In this document: piece by piece, positions 16,265 through 24,267 of the stretch | Layout of the letters: each line of letters begins with the position of its first letter | Numbering within the stretch: the first letter of the stretch is position 1 | Origin: CAZQKL01 sp964593895 [NCBI: uncultured bacterium] | GTDB lineage: Bacteria > DYJV01 | NCBI GenBank assembly: GCA_964593895.1 | Contig: CAZQKL010000009.1 | Coordinates: 5,820-30,086 of the forward strand | Direction: 5' to 3' | DNA length: 24,267 bases | The notes under the pieces: generated by a model | Told to the model about the DNA's origin: nothing | Databases searched by the model: none | What the model saw: only the letters and a program-made list of their open reading frames with translations | Made by a program: the position numbers and the translations under genes

Positions 16265-17889
16265 TCTTTAACTTTTCTTCTTTCCTCTTCTCTTATTTCT
16301 TTTCGCAAAAGTTTACCAACTTTTGATTTTGGTAGCATATCTCTAAATTCTATATATTGGGGAACTTTATATGGAGCAAGTTTTTTCCTGCACCAATTTA
16401 TAAGTTCAATCCCATCAACCCCTTTAGCATCTTCTTTTAAAACAACTATTGCTTTAATTCTTTCTCCAACTCTCTTATCTGGAACTCCCACCACACATGC
16501 ACCCACAACTGCTGGATGGTCCTGTAAAACCGCTTCAATTTCTGACGCAGAAATTCTGTATGCTTTGTATTTTATTATGTCTGCAGTTCTTTCAACAAAT
16601 TGAATTTCATTATCTTCAGTTAATCTTACATAGTCACCCATTCTATAATAAATTTCACCATTTAATTTAACGAAAGATTTTTTTGTTTCTTCAGGTTTAT
16701 TCCAGTATCTATTTAAAATATATGGAGAGGTTACCAAAAGTTCTCCAACTTCACCTTTTGGAACTTCTTTTAATGTTTCAGGGTCAACTACTTTAATTTT
16801 CCTTGAAGGTAATACTACTCCTACTGTTTTTGGATTTGGTTCTTTTTCAAGTAAACTGTAAGTTAAATGCCCAACTTCTGTTGAGCCATAAACCTGATAA
16901 ATTGGATTATTTGTTAATTTTTTCCATCTTTTAAAAATTTCATCAGGTAAGACATCTCCACCGCAAAAGCAATATTTTAATGAACTTAAATCATATTGAT
17001 ATAATCTATCATTTTCAAGTATCATCCTGTATAATGCAGGAACTCCAAGCATCCATCTAACTTTATATCTTTCAATTTCCTTTAAAATTGCATCAATTAC
17101 AGGAAAAGGCATAAGAATTATTTTATTTCCAAAATTTAATCCAGTAATAATTGCAAAACCTTTTGCCATTATGTGAAAAAGAGGATTTATAAGAATTACA
17201 GTATCATTCCCTTCGTAGATGAAATTTTTAAATCTTTCCATAACATCTTTCACATAAGAAACTTCTGTCATATGTGTGCCTGGAACTCCCTTTGGAAAAC
17301 CAGTAGTACCTCCAGTGTACATTATGTATGCAAGGTCTTTATAAGGGTCAATTGAGACTTCTTTATCAATTGGTGGAAATTTTAATAATTCTTTAAATTT
17401 TTTTATATTATTCCCTTTTGCCACTTTACCCTTTGGAATTCTGTCAAATAAAAAACCGATAATTTTTTTTACAGGTGAAATTAAATCACAAATATTTGTA
17501 ACAATGATGTTTTTTAATTTTATCTCTTTATTGACTGCTTCAACATATCCAAAATTGGTGTCATGACATATTACTGTTGATACATCAGCATCTTTTATCA
17601 TATATTTCAATTCTTCAGAAGTATAAATTGGGCTTACAGGAACAACAATAGCCCCTATTTTTTGAATTGCAAAGTTGGATATTATCCATTGTGGGGAATT
17701 TGAAAGATAAATTATAATCTTATCCTGCTTTTTTATCCCAAGATTAATAAGAGCATTTGCAAATCTATCTATAAGTTCTTTTAATTTTTTATAAGTGAAT
17801 TTTTCCCCTAAAAAAACAATTGCAGTGTTTTCTGGATATTTTTCTGCAATTTGTTCAAATTGATAAAATGTAGTTTCAGGAGGAAGCAT
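16261..17889 (-). CDS. AMP-dependent acyl-CoA synthetase/ligase (acid substrate unknown)
   Basis: This 542-residue member of the ANL superfamily is expected to activate a carboxylic acid with ATP to an acyl-AMP and then an acyl-CoA. The P-loop YTGGTTGFPKG is at 191-201, the A5 motif YGSTEVGH at 334-341, and the adenylate-ribose aspartate D419 sits in YRMGD. The A8 region runs FVERTADIIKYKAYRISASEIE, with Ala where Gly is usual. The catalytic lysine is K526 in VGKLLRKE. It resembles long- or medium-chain fatty acyl-CoA and aromatic acid CoA ligases; the sequence alone does not separate these. It starts 2 nt after livF, with its ribosome binding site GGAG in the livF end. Co-location with a Liv-type importer suggests it acts on the imported compound. 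Confidence 0.92.
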   Translation of the reverse strand: MLPPETTFYQFEQIAEKYPENTAIVFLGEKFTYKKLKELIDRFANALINLGIKKQDKIIIYLSNSPQWIISNFAIQKIGAIVVPVSPIYTSEELKYMIKDADVSTVICHDTNFGYVEAVNKEIKLKNIIVTNICDLISPVKKIIGFLFDRIPKGKVAKGNNIKKFKELLKFPPIDKEVSIDPYKDLAYIMYTGGTTGFPKGVPGTHMTEVSYVKDVMERFKNFIYEGNDTVILINPLFHIMAKGFAIITGLNFGNKIILMPFPVIDAILKEIERYKVRWMLGVPALYRMILENDRLYQYDLSSLKYCFCGGDVLPDEIFKRWKKLTNNPIYQVYGSTEVGHLTYSLLEKEPNPKTVGVVLPSRKIKVVDPETLKEVPKGEVGELLVTSPYILNRYWNKPEETKKSFVKLNGEIYYRMGDYVRLTEDNEIQFVERTADIIKYKAYRISASEIEAVLQDHPAVVGACVVGVPDKRVGERIKAIVVLKEDAKGVDGIELINWCRKKLAPYKVPQYIEFRDMLPKSKVGKLLRKEIREEERRKVKE

Positions 17890-17891
17890 TT

Positions 17892-18638
17892 TCAGACTCC
17901 AAAATATGCAGATTTAACATCTGGATTTTCAATTAATTCATTCCTTTTTCCTGACAATACAATTGAACCATTTTCTAATATGTATCCATAATCTATTATT
18001 CTAAAAAAAGGTTTTGCATGTTGTTCTGTAACAATTACAGTTATTCCCTTTTCTTCTCTAATTTTTAAAATAGCATCAATAACCTTTTTCTGATAAGCTG
18101 GACTAAGTCCAAGGAGAGGTTCGTCAAGTAAAAGCAGTTTAGGTTGAGCCATAAGAGCTCTTCCTATTGCAACCATCTGTTGTTCTCCTCCAGAGAGAAA
18201 TCCAGCAGGCCTTTTTAAAAAATTTTTCATATCTGGAAATATTGATAAAATAAATTCTAATGTTTCTTTTTCTTCCTTTTTATTTGCAAGATAAGCCCCT
18301 ATTTTTAAATTTTCGTAAGCACTACTCTCAGGGAATAATCTTCTCCTTTCTGGGCATAGAACTATTCCAAGTTGAGCTCTTTTATAGGGAGGTAGATTTT
18401 TTATGTTTTTTCCATTATAAAAAATCTGCCCAATAACAGTTATTCTTTCTCCTCCTCTCATATTTTCTTTTTTTGCTTTATCAAGTATAAGTCCTGATAA
18501 AGTATACATTAAAGTTGATTTACCAGCACTATTTGCACCAAAAATTCCAACAATTTCACCTTTTTTACATTCAATTGAAACGTTATTTACAGCAAGCATA
18601 TTTTCGTAAAATACCATAATTTCTTTGGCAACAAGCAT
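17892..18638 (-). CDS. Branched-chain amino acid-type ABC transporter ATP-binding protein (LivF-like)
   Basis: This 248-residue ATPase of the importer has Walker A GANSAGKS at 34-41, a canonical signature LSGGEQQ, Walker B LLLLDEP and a histidine switch in VTEQHAKPF. The frame extends upstream to a TTG at 18659, but the ATG at 18638 is preferred because the protein then begins MLVAKEIMVFYE, matching the usual LivF start. It lies 10 nt after livG, and no ribosome binding site supports the TTG. An insertion of charged residues (KAKKENMRGGERIT) lies between the Walker A helix and the Q-loop region. LivF and LivG form the heterodimeric motor on LivH and LivM. Confidence 0.93.
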   Translation of the reverse strand: MLVAKEIMVFYENMLAVNNVSIECKKGEIVGIFGANSAGKSTLMYTLSGLILDKAKKENMRGGERITVIGQIFYNGKNIKNLPPYKRAQLGIVLCPERRRLFPESSAYENLKIGAYLANKKEEKETLEFILSIFPDMKNFLKRPAGFLSGGEQQMVAIGRALMAQPKLLLLDEPLLGLSPAYQKKVIDAILKIREEKGITVIVTEQHAKPFFRIIDYGYILENGSIVLSGKRNELIENPDVKSAYFGV

Positions 18639-18648
18639 ATTTTCCACT

Positions 18649-19398
18649 TTAAACCCCAAGATATGCTTCTTTTACTTTTTCATTTTCAATAACTTCTTCT
18701 GGAATTCCTTCTGCTATTTTTTCTCCATAACTTAATGCTATTATCCTATTTGCAACTTCAAAAAGCTCCTTAAGTCTATGCTCTATCATTATAAGAGTTA
18801 ATCCAGTAGAGTTTAATTTTTTAATTAAAGGTATCATTGAGGAAATTTCACTTAGAGTAAGTCCAGAAAAAATTTCATCGCATATTAAGAGTTCTGGATT
18901 TAAACATAGAGCTCTTCCAAGTTCAAGTCTTTTTAAATATCCAGTTGGTAAGTTCCCAGCAAGCTTATATGGAACTTTTGCATCTCTTTCAAATCCAAGT
19001 TCCTCAAGAATGTCTATTGCTACACTATCTCTATCGCCATGAATTGTTATTCCTCTCCAACCACCATATTTTTTTACTCTTTTTGACATAAGAGGAATTA
19101 TTAGATTTTTATAAGCTGGAAGGCTATAGTATGGTCTCATAATTTGAAAAGTTCTTGCAATTCCATATGTTACGATTTTATATGGAGGTTTACCTGTAAT
19201 ATCAATATCTTTAAAATATACTTTGCCTGAGGTTGGTTTTAAAAAACCTGTTATACAATTTATTAAGGTTGTCTTTCCAGAACCATTTGGTCCAATAATT
19301 CCAACAATTTCCCCTTTTTTTACTTTAAAAGAAACATTTTTTACTGCTACTAATCCTCCAAAAGATTTTGTTAAATTTTTAACTTCCAGTAAAATCAT
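18649..19398 (-). CDS. Branched-chain amino acid-type ABC transporter ATP-binding protein (LivG-like) with atypical signature motif
   Basis: This 249-residue ATPase partners LivF. Walker A GPNGSGKT is at 36-43, the Q-loop in ARTFQIMRP, and Walker B LLICDEIFSGL has D174 and the catalytic E175, with Ile where Pro normally follows. The H-switch is H207 in MIEHRLKE. The ABC signature, usually LSYGQ or LSGGQ, reads LPTGY at 150-154: the serine and glutamine are both gone. One of the two ATP sites may thus be weakened, while the other (LivG Walker motifs with the LivF signature) looks complete. It overlaps livM by ATGA (4 nt). Confidence 0.93.
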   Translation of the reverse strand: MILLEVKNLTKSFGGLVAVKNVSFKVKKGEIVGIIGPNGSGKTTLINCITGFLKPTSGKVYFKDIDITGKPPYKIVTYGIARTFQIMRPYYSLPAYKNLIIPLMSKRVKKYGGWRGITIHGDRDSVAIDILEELGFERDAKVPYKLAGNLPTGYLKRLELGRALCLNPELLICDEIFSGLTLSEISSMIPLIKKLNSTGLTLIMIEHRLKELFEVANRIIALSYGEKIAEGIPEEVIENEKVKEAYLGV

Positions 19399-20402
19399 AC
19401 TTCAATCCATCTTTCAAATTGGTGATATTTCCTTGAAAGAAAATTTAAAATTCCTTCGCTTTTATACACAATTACAATAGTTAAAATAAGGGAATAAATT
19501 ACAATTCTTAATGTTCCAAAATCTCTTAAAATTTCTGATAATGGCACAAGAATAATTGCACCAAGCATTGCGCCAAAAATTGTTCCTCCACCACCAATTA
19601 CAGTAGCTGCAATTGGAATTATTGAAAAATCAAGTGCAAACATTGACATTCCTGCCCACATATACATATGAGTAAGGTATGCTCCAGCAAAACATCCAAT
19701 TAAACTTGAGATAAAAACTGAAATTATTTTTACATTAACTGGATTTATTCCTGAAGCTTTTACTGATTGGTCATTATCTTTAACCGCCTTTATTAAAATT
19801 CCAATATCTTCTCCAGAAATTCTTCGTAATGCAAAAATAAAAAAAAGTGTAATTATTGACAAAACATATATTTGTATCCATATTGAAGAGAAACCTTCAA
19901 TCCCTACAAGGCCATTTGTTCCACCAAGAATTGCAAGTGCTTCAATAATTCTTGTCATAAGAAGTGGAAGCATTAAAGTTACAATAGCAAAGTAAACCCC
20001 TCTTAGTGATAAAGTTGGTATTATCAGTAGTGTACAGAATATAGCACCGCCAATTGTTGCAATAGGTATAGAAAGAAAAATTGGTAAATGGATAGCAGAA
20101 TTTAACCAACCTGAAAAATATCCACCAATTCCGATAAAAAGTGAGCTACCAAGACAGACCAAACCAGTAAAATTTGCAAGAAAATCAAATGAGATAGATA
20201 TAAGTATGTATATGCATGTAATACAAAAGACCTTTTGCCAGTATCCGCTAAATGAAAGAAAAAAGGGAAGAAGAAGGAAAAAGAAAAAAACAAGAATTCT
20301 TGGAAACGATAGATACAAAATTTCTTCCCATGATGAAATTAGATAAATTGAATCCGCTCTAACTTTAATTCCTCTATCAAGTCTTTCTTTTCTTTTTGCC
20401 AT
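19395..20402 (-). CDS. Branched-chain amino acid-type ABC transporter permease (LivM-like)
   Basis: This 335-residue membrane subunit has about eight to ten hydrophobic spans, including LVCLGSSLFIGIGGYFSGW, the LRGVYFAIVTLMLPLL stretch, and the EAA-like loop ISGEDIGILIKAVKDNDQSVKASGINPVNVK. The late GGGGTIFGAMLGAII block is typical of LivM. A basic N-terminal extension of about 25 residues (MAKRKERLDRGIKVRADS) precedes the first span. It begins 3 nt after livH and overlaps livG by 4 nt. Its partner in the pore is LivH. Confidence 0.94.
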   Translation of the reverse strand: MAKRKERLDRGIKVRADSIYLISSWEEILYLSFPRILVFFFFLLLPFFLSFSGYWQKVFCITCIYILISISFDFLANFTGLVCLGSSLFIGIGGYFSGWLNSAIHLPIFLSIPIATIGGAIFCTLLIIPTLSLRGVYFAIVTLMLPLLMTRIIEALAILGGTNGLVGIEGFSSIWIQIYVLSIITLFFIFALRRISGEDIGILIKAVKDNDQSVKASGINPVNVKIISVFISSLIGCFAGAYLTHMYMWAGMSMFALDFSIIPIAATVIGGGGTIFGAMLGAIILVPLSEILRDFGTLRIVIYSLILTIVIVYKSEGILNFLSRKYHQFERWIEV

Positions 20403-20405
20403 TTT

Positions 20406-21272
20406 TTAAACTCTTTCTTCAAGTTCTTTCTGTTTTCCAAAAAAACCTGAAGGTTTTATAATTAGTGTAATAATTATCAATAAAAGAGTGAAAACCATTT
20501 GAAATTTAGGGTCCAAATACATTGCAGTTAATATTTGTAAAAAACCAATCATAAATGATGCTAAAATTGTTCCAGCCCAGCTCCCAAGACCCCCAATTAT
20601 ACAAACAGCAAGAGAATATATTAAAGCTTTATAGCCTTCTTCAACAACTACATTCCCAAGAGGTAAAATTAAAATAGCAGAAAAACCACAAATAGCAGAG
20701 CCTAAACTCATTGCAATTGTTCCAATAAAATCTGAATTTATTCCCAATGTTAAAGAAGCTTCTTCATCTTGAGCAATTCCTCTAAAAGCAAGCCCTATTT
20801 TTGTAAATTTTGTAAAAAGATAGATTCCAATAACAACTGCAATTCCAAGAATTACAATTAATATTCTTTGAATATCTATTGGAACTTCTCCAATAAAAAT
20901 TGTTTTGTCTGAAAGTTCAGGAATTGAATAAGTTGAGCCTTTAAATCCAAGCCAGCTAAAAAATTCTATAGTTGCTACACCAATTGCATAAGTTGCAATA
21001 ATTTCATTCATTGTCATTCCACGAATTCTTTCAAGAATAAGTTTGTAGATTAGCAAGCCGAAAGTTGCAGACAGTAAAATAGCAATTATTGAGGAAAACC
21101 AGAAATTTACATGGAGTTTATGAATAAAAATCCAGCATATATATCCTGTAAAAATATAAATTGCTCCGTGAGCAAAATTTGGAAGTCTACTAATTCCATA
21201 GACAAGTGAAAACCCAAAAGCAATGAGTAACAGAATAAAACTATTTACAACACCATAGATTAAAATATCCAT
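20406..21272 (-). CDS. Branched-chain amino acid-type ABC transporter permease (LivH-like)
   Basis: This 288-residue inner-membrane subunit of the importer shows LivH signatures: a first span with FSLVYGISRLPNFAHGAIYIFTGY, the coupling loop FTKIGLAFRGIAQDEEASLTLGINSD, and VCIIGGLGSWAGTILASFMIG. About eight spans are present. The start ATG lies 1 nt after the binding-protein stop codon, so translation is likely coupled. The substrate is not fixed by the permease sequence: this family carries amino acids, amides, urea and aromatic acids. Confidence 0.95.
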   Translation of the reverse strand: MDILIYGVVNSFILLLIAFGFSLVYGISRLPNFAHGAIYIFTGYICWIFIHKLHVNFWFSSIIAILLSATFGLLIYKLILERIRGMTMNEIIATYAIGVATIEFFSWLGFKGSTYSIPELSDKTIFIGEVPIDIQRILIVILGIAVVIGIYLFTKFTKIGLAFRGIAQDEEASLTLGINSDFIGTIAMSLGSAICGFSAILILPLGNVVVEEGYKALIYSLAVCIIGGLGSWAGTILASFMIGFLQILTAMYLDPKFQMVFTLLLIIITLIIKPSGFFGKQKELEERV

Positions 21273-21273
21273 T

Positions 21274-22521
21274 TTATTTCATCCAAGGAGGAAGTAAAAT
21301 TTTTCCTGTTGCCCCTGCTTTTGGGAAAACAACAACTCTTTTTCCCTTTTGCCATTGAAATATACATCCACAAGCACCTTTATTTGGGTCATCTGATGGG
21401 ATTACCATATGTGATTTGTCAAATCTTATTCTTCCGTAAACCCCCATTAAATCTATATTTTCAAGAGCTTTGATTATTTTATCAGGGTTCAAAGAATTTG
21501 CTCTTTCAATTGCATCTTTAAGAGCATAAACAGCCATATAACTTGATGAAGTTCCATAACCTTCAGGTTCTAATCCCCACATTTTTTTATATGCATTAAC
21601 AAATCTCATTGTCCAAGGAGTTAAATTTGATGGAGCATTTCCACCATTAACTACATCAACAATTGTATATTCACATTTTCCATTTGAAGCTTCCCAAAAT
21701 CCAGGTTGTTCAGCTGCACACATAAATCCTATTGGAAGTGCTTTTATTTTCATCTTTGACCACTGTTTTAGTAATATAGCTGTTTCAGGCATATCCATCC
21801 AGATAAACAGAACTTGAGCTTTTTTCCTTTTTGCCTTAAGCAATCCCATTGAAAAATCAGTTGTCCCTGTTGGGTAAATTTGCTCTCCTAATACCTTCCA
21901 TCCAGCTTTTTTCAATAATTTCCCTATAAAAGAACCAGCTTTTCTTGCATGAGCAACATCTTGAACCATTATATAGACTCTATTTAAGCCAAATTCATTG
22001 TGGATTTGGTTAAAAACTTTCATAATATCTTTTGCAATAATTAAAATATTAGAGGAAATTCTAAACGCGTATTTATATTTATTGTAATTTTGAGCAATTC
22101 TCTTGTTAAAAGCTGGCGTTAAAACTCCAGTAGAAACAATCCATACTTTTTTATATTTGCTGATTAAATCCATTGCTGCTAAAGCTGCTTCTGACCTTAC
22201 TGGACCACCAAGGATGAAATCAGCTTTTTTCTCAAGGATTAATTTTTCTACTGCCATTAAAGCATCACTTATTGGAACTCCAGGAGCAAGATCTCTCGTA
22301 TCAAGAACCTCAACTTTGAACTTATGGTATTCTCCATTTACTTTTACACCACCTTTTTCATTGATTTCTTTTACTGCAAGCTTGATTGCTCTTTCAGCAT
22401 CCCATCCATATAAATAACCTGTTGATAAAGGACAGCCTAAAATTATTGGTTTAGCCTTTGCAAATGATAAAGTAGAAAAAATAATTAATCCCAAAAAAAT
22501 TAAAAAAGTTTTTCTAAACAT
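21274..22521 (-). CDS. Periplasmic substrate-binding protein of the Liv-type ABC transporter (Peripla_BP_6 family)
   Basis: This 415-residue protein begins with a signal peptide (MFRKTFLIFLGLIIFSTLSFA, probable cleavage after A21 or A23) and folds as a type I periplasmic binding protein. IKLAVKEINEKGGV followed by LDTRD, and ILGGPVRSEAALAAMDLISKYKKVWIVST, match the leucine/amide-binding family. The mature part has several cysteines (GKCEY, GACGC) and ends with GKILLPPW. It is the first gene of the seven-gene minus-strand operon, with its own promoter and the ribosome binding site AGGAGGGG (22526-22533). The ligand is unknown. Association with an acyl-CoA ligase makes a carboxylic acid more likely than leucine, but this is inference. 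Confidence 0.94.
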   Translation of the reverse strand: MFRKTFLIFLGLIIFSTLSFAKAKPIILGCPLSTGYLYGWDAERAIKLAVKEINEKGGVKVNGEYHKFKVEVLDTRDLAPGVPISDALMAVEKLILEKKADFILGGPVRSEAALAAMDLISKYKKVWIVSTGVLTPAFNKRIAQNYNKYKYAFRISSNILIIAKDIMKVFNQIHNEFGLNRVYIMVQDVAHARKAGSFIGKLLKKAGWKVLGEQIYPTGTTDFSMGLLKAKRKKAQVLFIWMDMPETAILLKQWSKMKIKALPIGFMCAAEQPGFWEASNGKCEYTIVDVVNGGNAPSNLTPWTMRFVNAYKKMWGLEPEGYGTSSSYMAVYALKDAIERANSLNPDKIIKALENIDLMGVYGRIRFDKSHMVIPSDDPNKGACGCIFQWQKGKRVVVFPKAGATGKILLPPWMK

Positions 22522-22545
22522 TTTTCCCCTCCTAAATTTTTTTAT

Positions 22546-22574
22546 AGTATAACAAAATAATTTTTGAAATTCAA
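22546..22574 (-). promoter_or_regulatory. Promoter of the Liv-type transporter operon
   Basis: On the minus strand, TTGAAT (22574-22569) is followed by a 17-bp spacer and TATACT (22551-22546), preceded by TGT as in an extended -10. Initiation near 22539 would give a short leader carrying AGGAGGGG. It is divergent from the comM promoter, with the two -35 elements only about 11 bp apart. Confidence 0.78.
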
Positions 22575-22585
22575 TTTTAATTTTG

Positions 22586-22614
22586 TTGAAATTAAAAAAG
22601 TGTTTTGATATTGT
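22586..22614 (+). promoter_or_regulatory. Putative promoter of comM, possibly giving a leaderless mRNA
   Basis: TTGAAA (22586-22591), a 17-bp spacer and TATTGT (22609-22614), preceded by TGA, look like an extended -10 promoter. Transcription would start at about 22620-22622, at or next to the comM ATG (22622). No Shine-Dalgarno sequence is seen before that ATG, which fits leaderless translation. Confidence 0.5.
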
Positions 22615-22621
22615 ATATAAA

Positions 22622-24154
22622 ATGATTGTTAAAATTAAAAGTTTTGCCCTTTTTGGAATTGAAGCAATTCCAATTACAATTGAGGTTGATTCTCACCAGG
22701 GATTTCCTTCTTTTAACATTGTAGGGCTCCCAGATAATGCTGTAAAAGAAAGTAAGGAAAGAGTAAGGCTTGCGATAAAAAATAATAAATTCCCATTCCC
22801 AGAAGGAAGAATTACTGTAAATATGGCACCAGCAGATATAAAGAAAGAAGGCTCTGCGTATGATCTGCCAATTGCTATTGGAATTTTGGCAACACAGAAT
22901 ATTGTGAAAAGAGATGTAATTTCAAGATATTATTTTATGGGAGAATTATCACTTTCAGGTGAGTTACACAGAATAAAAGGAGTATTACCAATTACAATCA
23001 AAGTAAAAAATGAAAAGGGGAAAGGAATTATTTTGCCATATTCTAATGGATTTGAAGCATCATTGGTAGATGGAGTAGATGTATTTGGTTTTAAAAATAT
23101 TTCAGAAGTAGTCTCATTTTTAAATGGGGAAATTGAAAAGGAGAAATTTCTTTTTAAAACAGATAAGGAAAAAATTTTTGAAAGGAATGATAATGATTCT
23201 TCATTGGATTTTAAAGATGTGAAGGGGCAATTTTATGCAAAAAGAGCTGTAGAAATAGCTGTTGCAGGAGCTCATAATATATTAATGATTGGTCCTCCTG
23301 GAGCTGGAAAAACCATGATTGCAAAAAGAATTCCAACAATTATGCCACCAATGTCTTTTGAGGAAGCTCTTGAAACATCTGTAATCCATTCAGTAGCAGG
23401 ATTGCTAAATGAAGATAATTTTTTTATTACAAAAAGACCTTTTATTGCTCCACATTCAACGGTGTCAGATATTGCATTAATTGGAGGTGGGTCTATTCCA
23501 AAGCCAGGACTTATAAGTTTGGCTCATAATGGAGTTTTATTTCTTGACGAATTTCCCGAATTTAAAAGAAGTGTTTTGGAAGTATTAAGACAACCTCTTG
23601 AAGATGGAAAAGTAACTATCTCAAGAGCTAATATGACTGTTACTTTTCCTTCAAAATTTATGCTTGTAGCTGCAATGAATCCTTGTAAATGTGGATATTA
23701 TGGGTCTCAGGAGAAAGAATGCACATGCACTCCTATTGAAATAAAAAAATATAGGTCAAAAATTTCTGGTCCATTAATGGATAGAATAGATATTCAGATT
23801 GAAGTTGCAGATGTTAAATATTCTGATTTAGTCAAACAGGTTGAAGGTGAACCATCAGAGAAAATAAGAGAAAGGGTTATATTGGCAAGGAATATTCAAC
23901 TTGAAAGGTTAAAAAATGATAAAATTTTTACAAATTCTCAAATGGAGGAGGTTCATTTAAAAAAATATTGTAAATTATCCTCAAATTGTTTGAAACTCCT
24001 TGAAAATGCTTCAAAAAAATTAAAGTTTTCAGCAAGAACTTTTTCAAGAATAATTAAAGTTGCAAGAACAATTGCTGATTTATCAAATGAAGAAAATATT
24101 AAAGAACAACATCTACTTGAAGCTATCCAGTATAGATCAATTGAATTTTCATAA
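22622..24154 (+). CDS. comM: ComM/YifB-family Mg-chelatase-like AAA+ ATPase
   Basis: This 510-residue protein is related to ComM, a hexameric branch-migration helicase that helps integrate incoming DNA in natural transformation; in species without known competence its role is unclear. The N-terminal LonC/ChlI-like domain begins SFALFGIEAIPITIEVD with GFPSFNIVGLPDNAVKES. The AAA+ domain has Walker A GPPGAGKT at 224-231 and Walker B FLDE at D309/E310. Four cysteines, C355, C357, C367 and C369 (PCKCG and CTC), suggest a metal site. The frame is open upstream to a TTG at 22583, but the ATG at 22622 gives the standard N terminus MIVKIKSFALFGIE. It has no ribosome binding site. Confidence 0.93.
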   Translation: MIVKIKSFALFGIEAIPITIEVDSHQGFPSFNIVGLPDNAVKESKERVRLAIKNNKFPFPEGRITVNMAPADIKKEGSAYDLPIAIGILATQNIVKRDVISRYYFMGELSLSGELHRIKGVLPITIKVKNEKGKGIILPYSNGFEASLVDGVDVFGFKNISEVVSFLNGEIEKEKFLFKTDKEKIFERNDNDSSLDFKDVKGQFYAKRAVEIAVAGAHNILMIGPPGAGKTMIAKRIPTIMPPMSFEEALETSVIHSVAGLLNEDNFFITKRPFIAPHSTVSDIALIGGGSIPKPGLISLAHNGVLFLDEFPEFKRSVLEVLRQPLEDGKVTISRANMTVTFPSKFMLVAAMNPCKCGYYGSQEKECTCTPIEIKKYRSKISGPLMDRIDIQIEVADVKYSDLVKQVEGEPSEKIRERVILARNIQLERLKNDKIFTNSQMEEVHLKKYCKLSSNCLKLLENASKKLKFSARTFSRIIKVARTIADLSNEENIKEQHLLEAIQYRSIEFS

Positions 24155-24267
24155 TGACTTTAAAATTTCATATTGATATTCTGAAATATTTCTTTTTTCT
24201 ATATTGACCTTGCCCCAAAAACTGTAATGACAAAAGTGTGAATTTTTATTATTTAATACCATATATT
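24149..24267 (-). CDS. Possible C-terminal end of an unrecognised minus-strand gene (truncated by window edge)
   Basis: On the minus strand, an open frame enters from the right edge and ends with TGA at 24151-24149, giving 38 visible residues that end ISEYQYEILKSL. The part contains NSHFCHYSFWGKVNIEK, with His, Cys, Trp and Tyr residues that are uncommon in random AT-rich translation. It would be convergent with comM and overlap its last 6 nt. An in-frame ATG lies at 24262. I do not recognise the family, and a chance open frame of this length is possible. Confidence 0.45.
   Translation of the reverse strand, partial: YMVLNNKNSHFCHYSFWGKVNIEKRNISEYQYEILKSL

Noticed and set aside
18639-18659. 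TTG start for the LivF-like protein, 7 codons upstream
   Set aside because: No ribosome binding site and atypical extra residues; the ATG at 18638 gives the usual LivF N terminus.
22103-22417. 104-codon plus-strand open frame inside the binding-protein gene
   Set aside because: It is antisense to a complete, conserved gene with signal peptide; no recognisable domain or start signal.

Overview
The window is a gene-dense, very AT-rich bacterial chromosome segment. GC is roughly 30% by eye, with homopolymeric A/T runs, arginine codons almost all AGA/AGG, and proteins rich in Lys, Ile and Glu. A tyrosine-modifiable PII protein, a glutamine synthetase with an adenylylation tyrosine, TRAP and Liv-type transporters with periplasmic components, a likely sigma-54 promoter and a class I hybrid cluster protein suggest a Gram-negative, anaerobic, possibly thermophilic bacterium. 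Thermodesulfovibrio-like, Desulfurella-like or Thermodesulfobacterium-like lineages are compatible, but the sequence alone does not settle the taxon. I see no insertion sequence, prophage, CRISPR array or defence system.

Layout. (1) 1-645: the tail of a winged-helix protein, then about 460 bp of non-coding AT-rich DNA with phased short repeats. (2) 646-8391: tRNA-Arg(CCU), then a tightly packed run of cobD, gyrA, gpsA, a DHH-CBS-tRNA nucleotidyltransferase fusion and cobU, with overlaps or no gaps and no visible internal promoter. Two cobalamin genes thus flank housekeeping genes. (3) 8399-10354: a promoter and a TRAP transporter permease pair (dctQM) with no binding-protein gene beside it. 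(4) 10355-13656: a nitrogen-assimilation cluster, glnB-glnA-amt, preceded by three similar dyads, a -24/-12-like promoter and an inverted repeat that could mask the glnB ribosome binding site. (5) 13661-15379: a bidirectional terminator, then hcp on the minus strand with an FNR/HcpR-like dyad upstream. (6) 22521 down to 15371, minus strand: a seven-gene operon encoding a Liv-type ABC importer (binding protein, LivH, LivM, LivG, LivF), an acyl-CoA synthetase-like AMP ligase and an AEC-family permease. (7) 22622-24154: comM, divergent from that operon, followed by the possible end of a convergent minus-strand gene running off the window.

How the parts fit. GlnB, GlnA and Amt form a standard ammonium uptake, assimilation and sensing module. 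Hcp, convergent with amt, belongs to the nitric-oxide/nitrosative stress response. The minus-strand operon reads as an uptake-and-activation route: the binding protein and ABC importer bring in a substrate, probably a carboxylic acid, which the AMP ligase converts to a CoA thioester, while the AEC permease may move a related anion. The encoded tRNA lacks a 3' CCA, and a tRNA nucleotidyltransferase that supplies 3'-terminal nucleotides lies in the same presumed transcription unit. Nothing here is clearly a new system. The most interesting signals are the glnB control region, the phased GACAT array upstream of the tRNA, and the transporter plus ligase operon.
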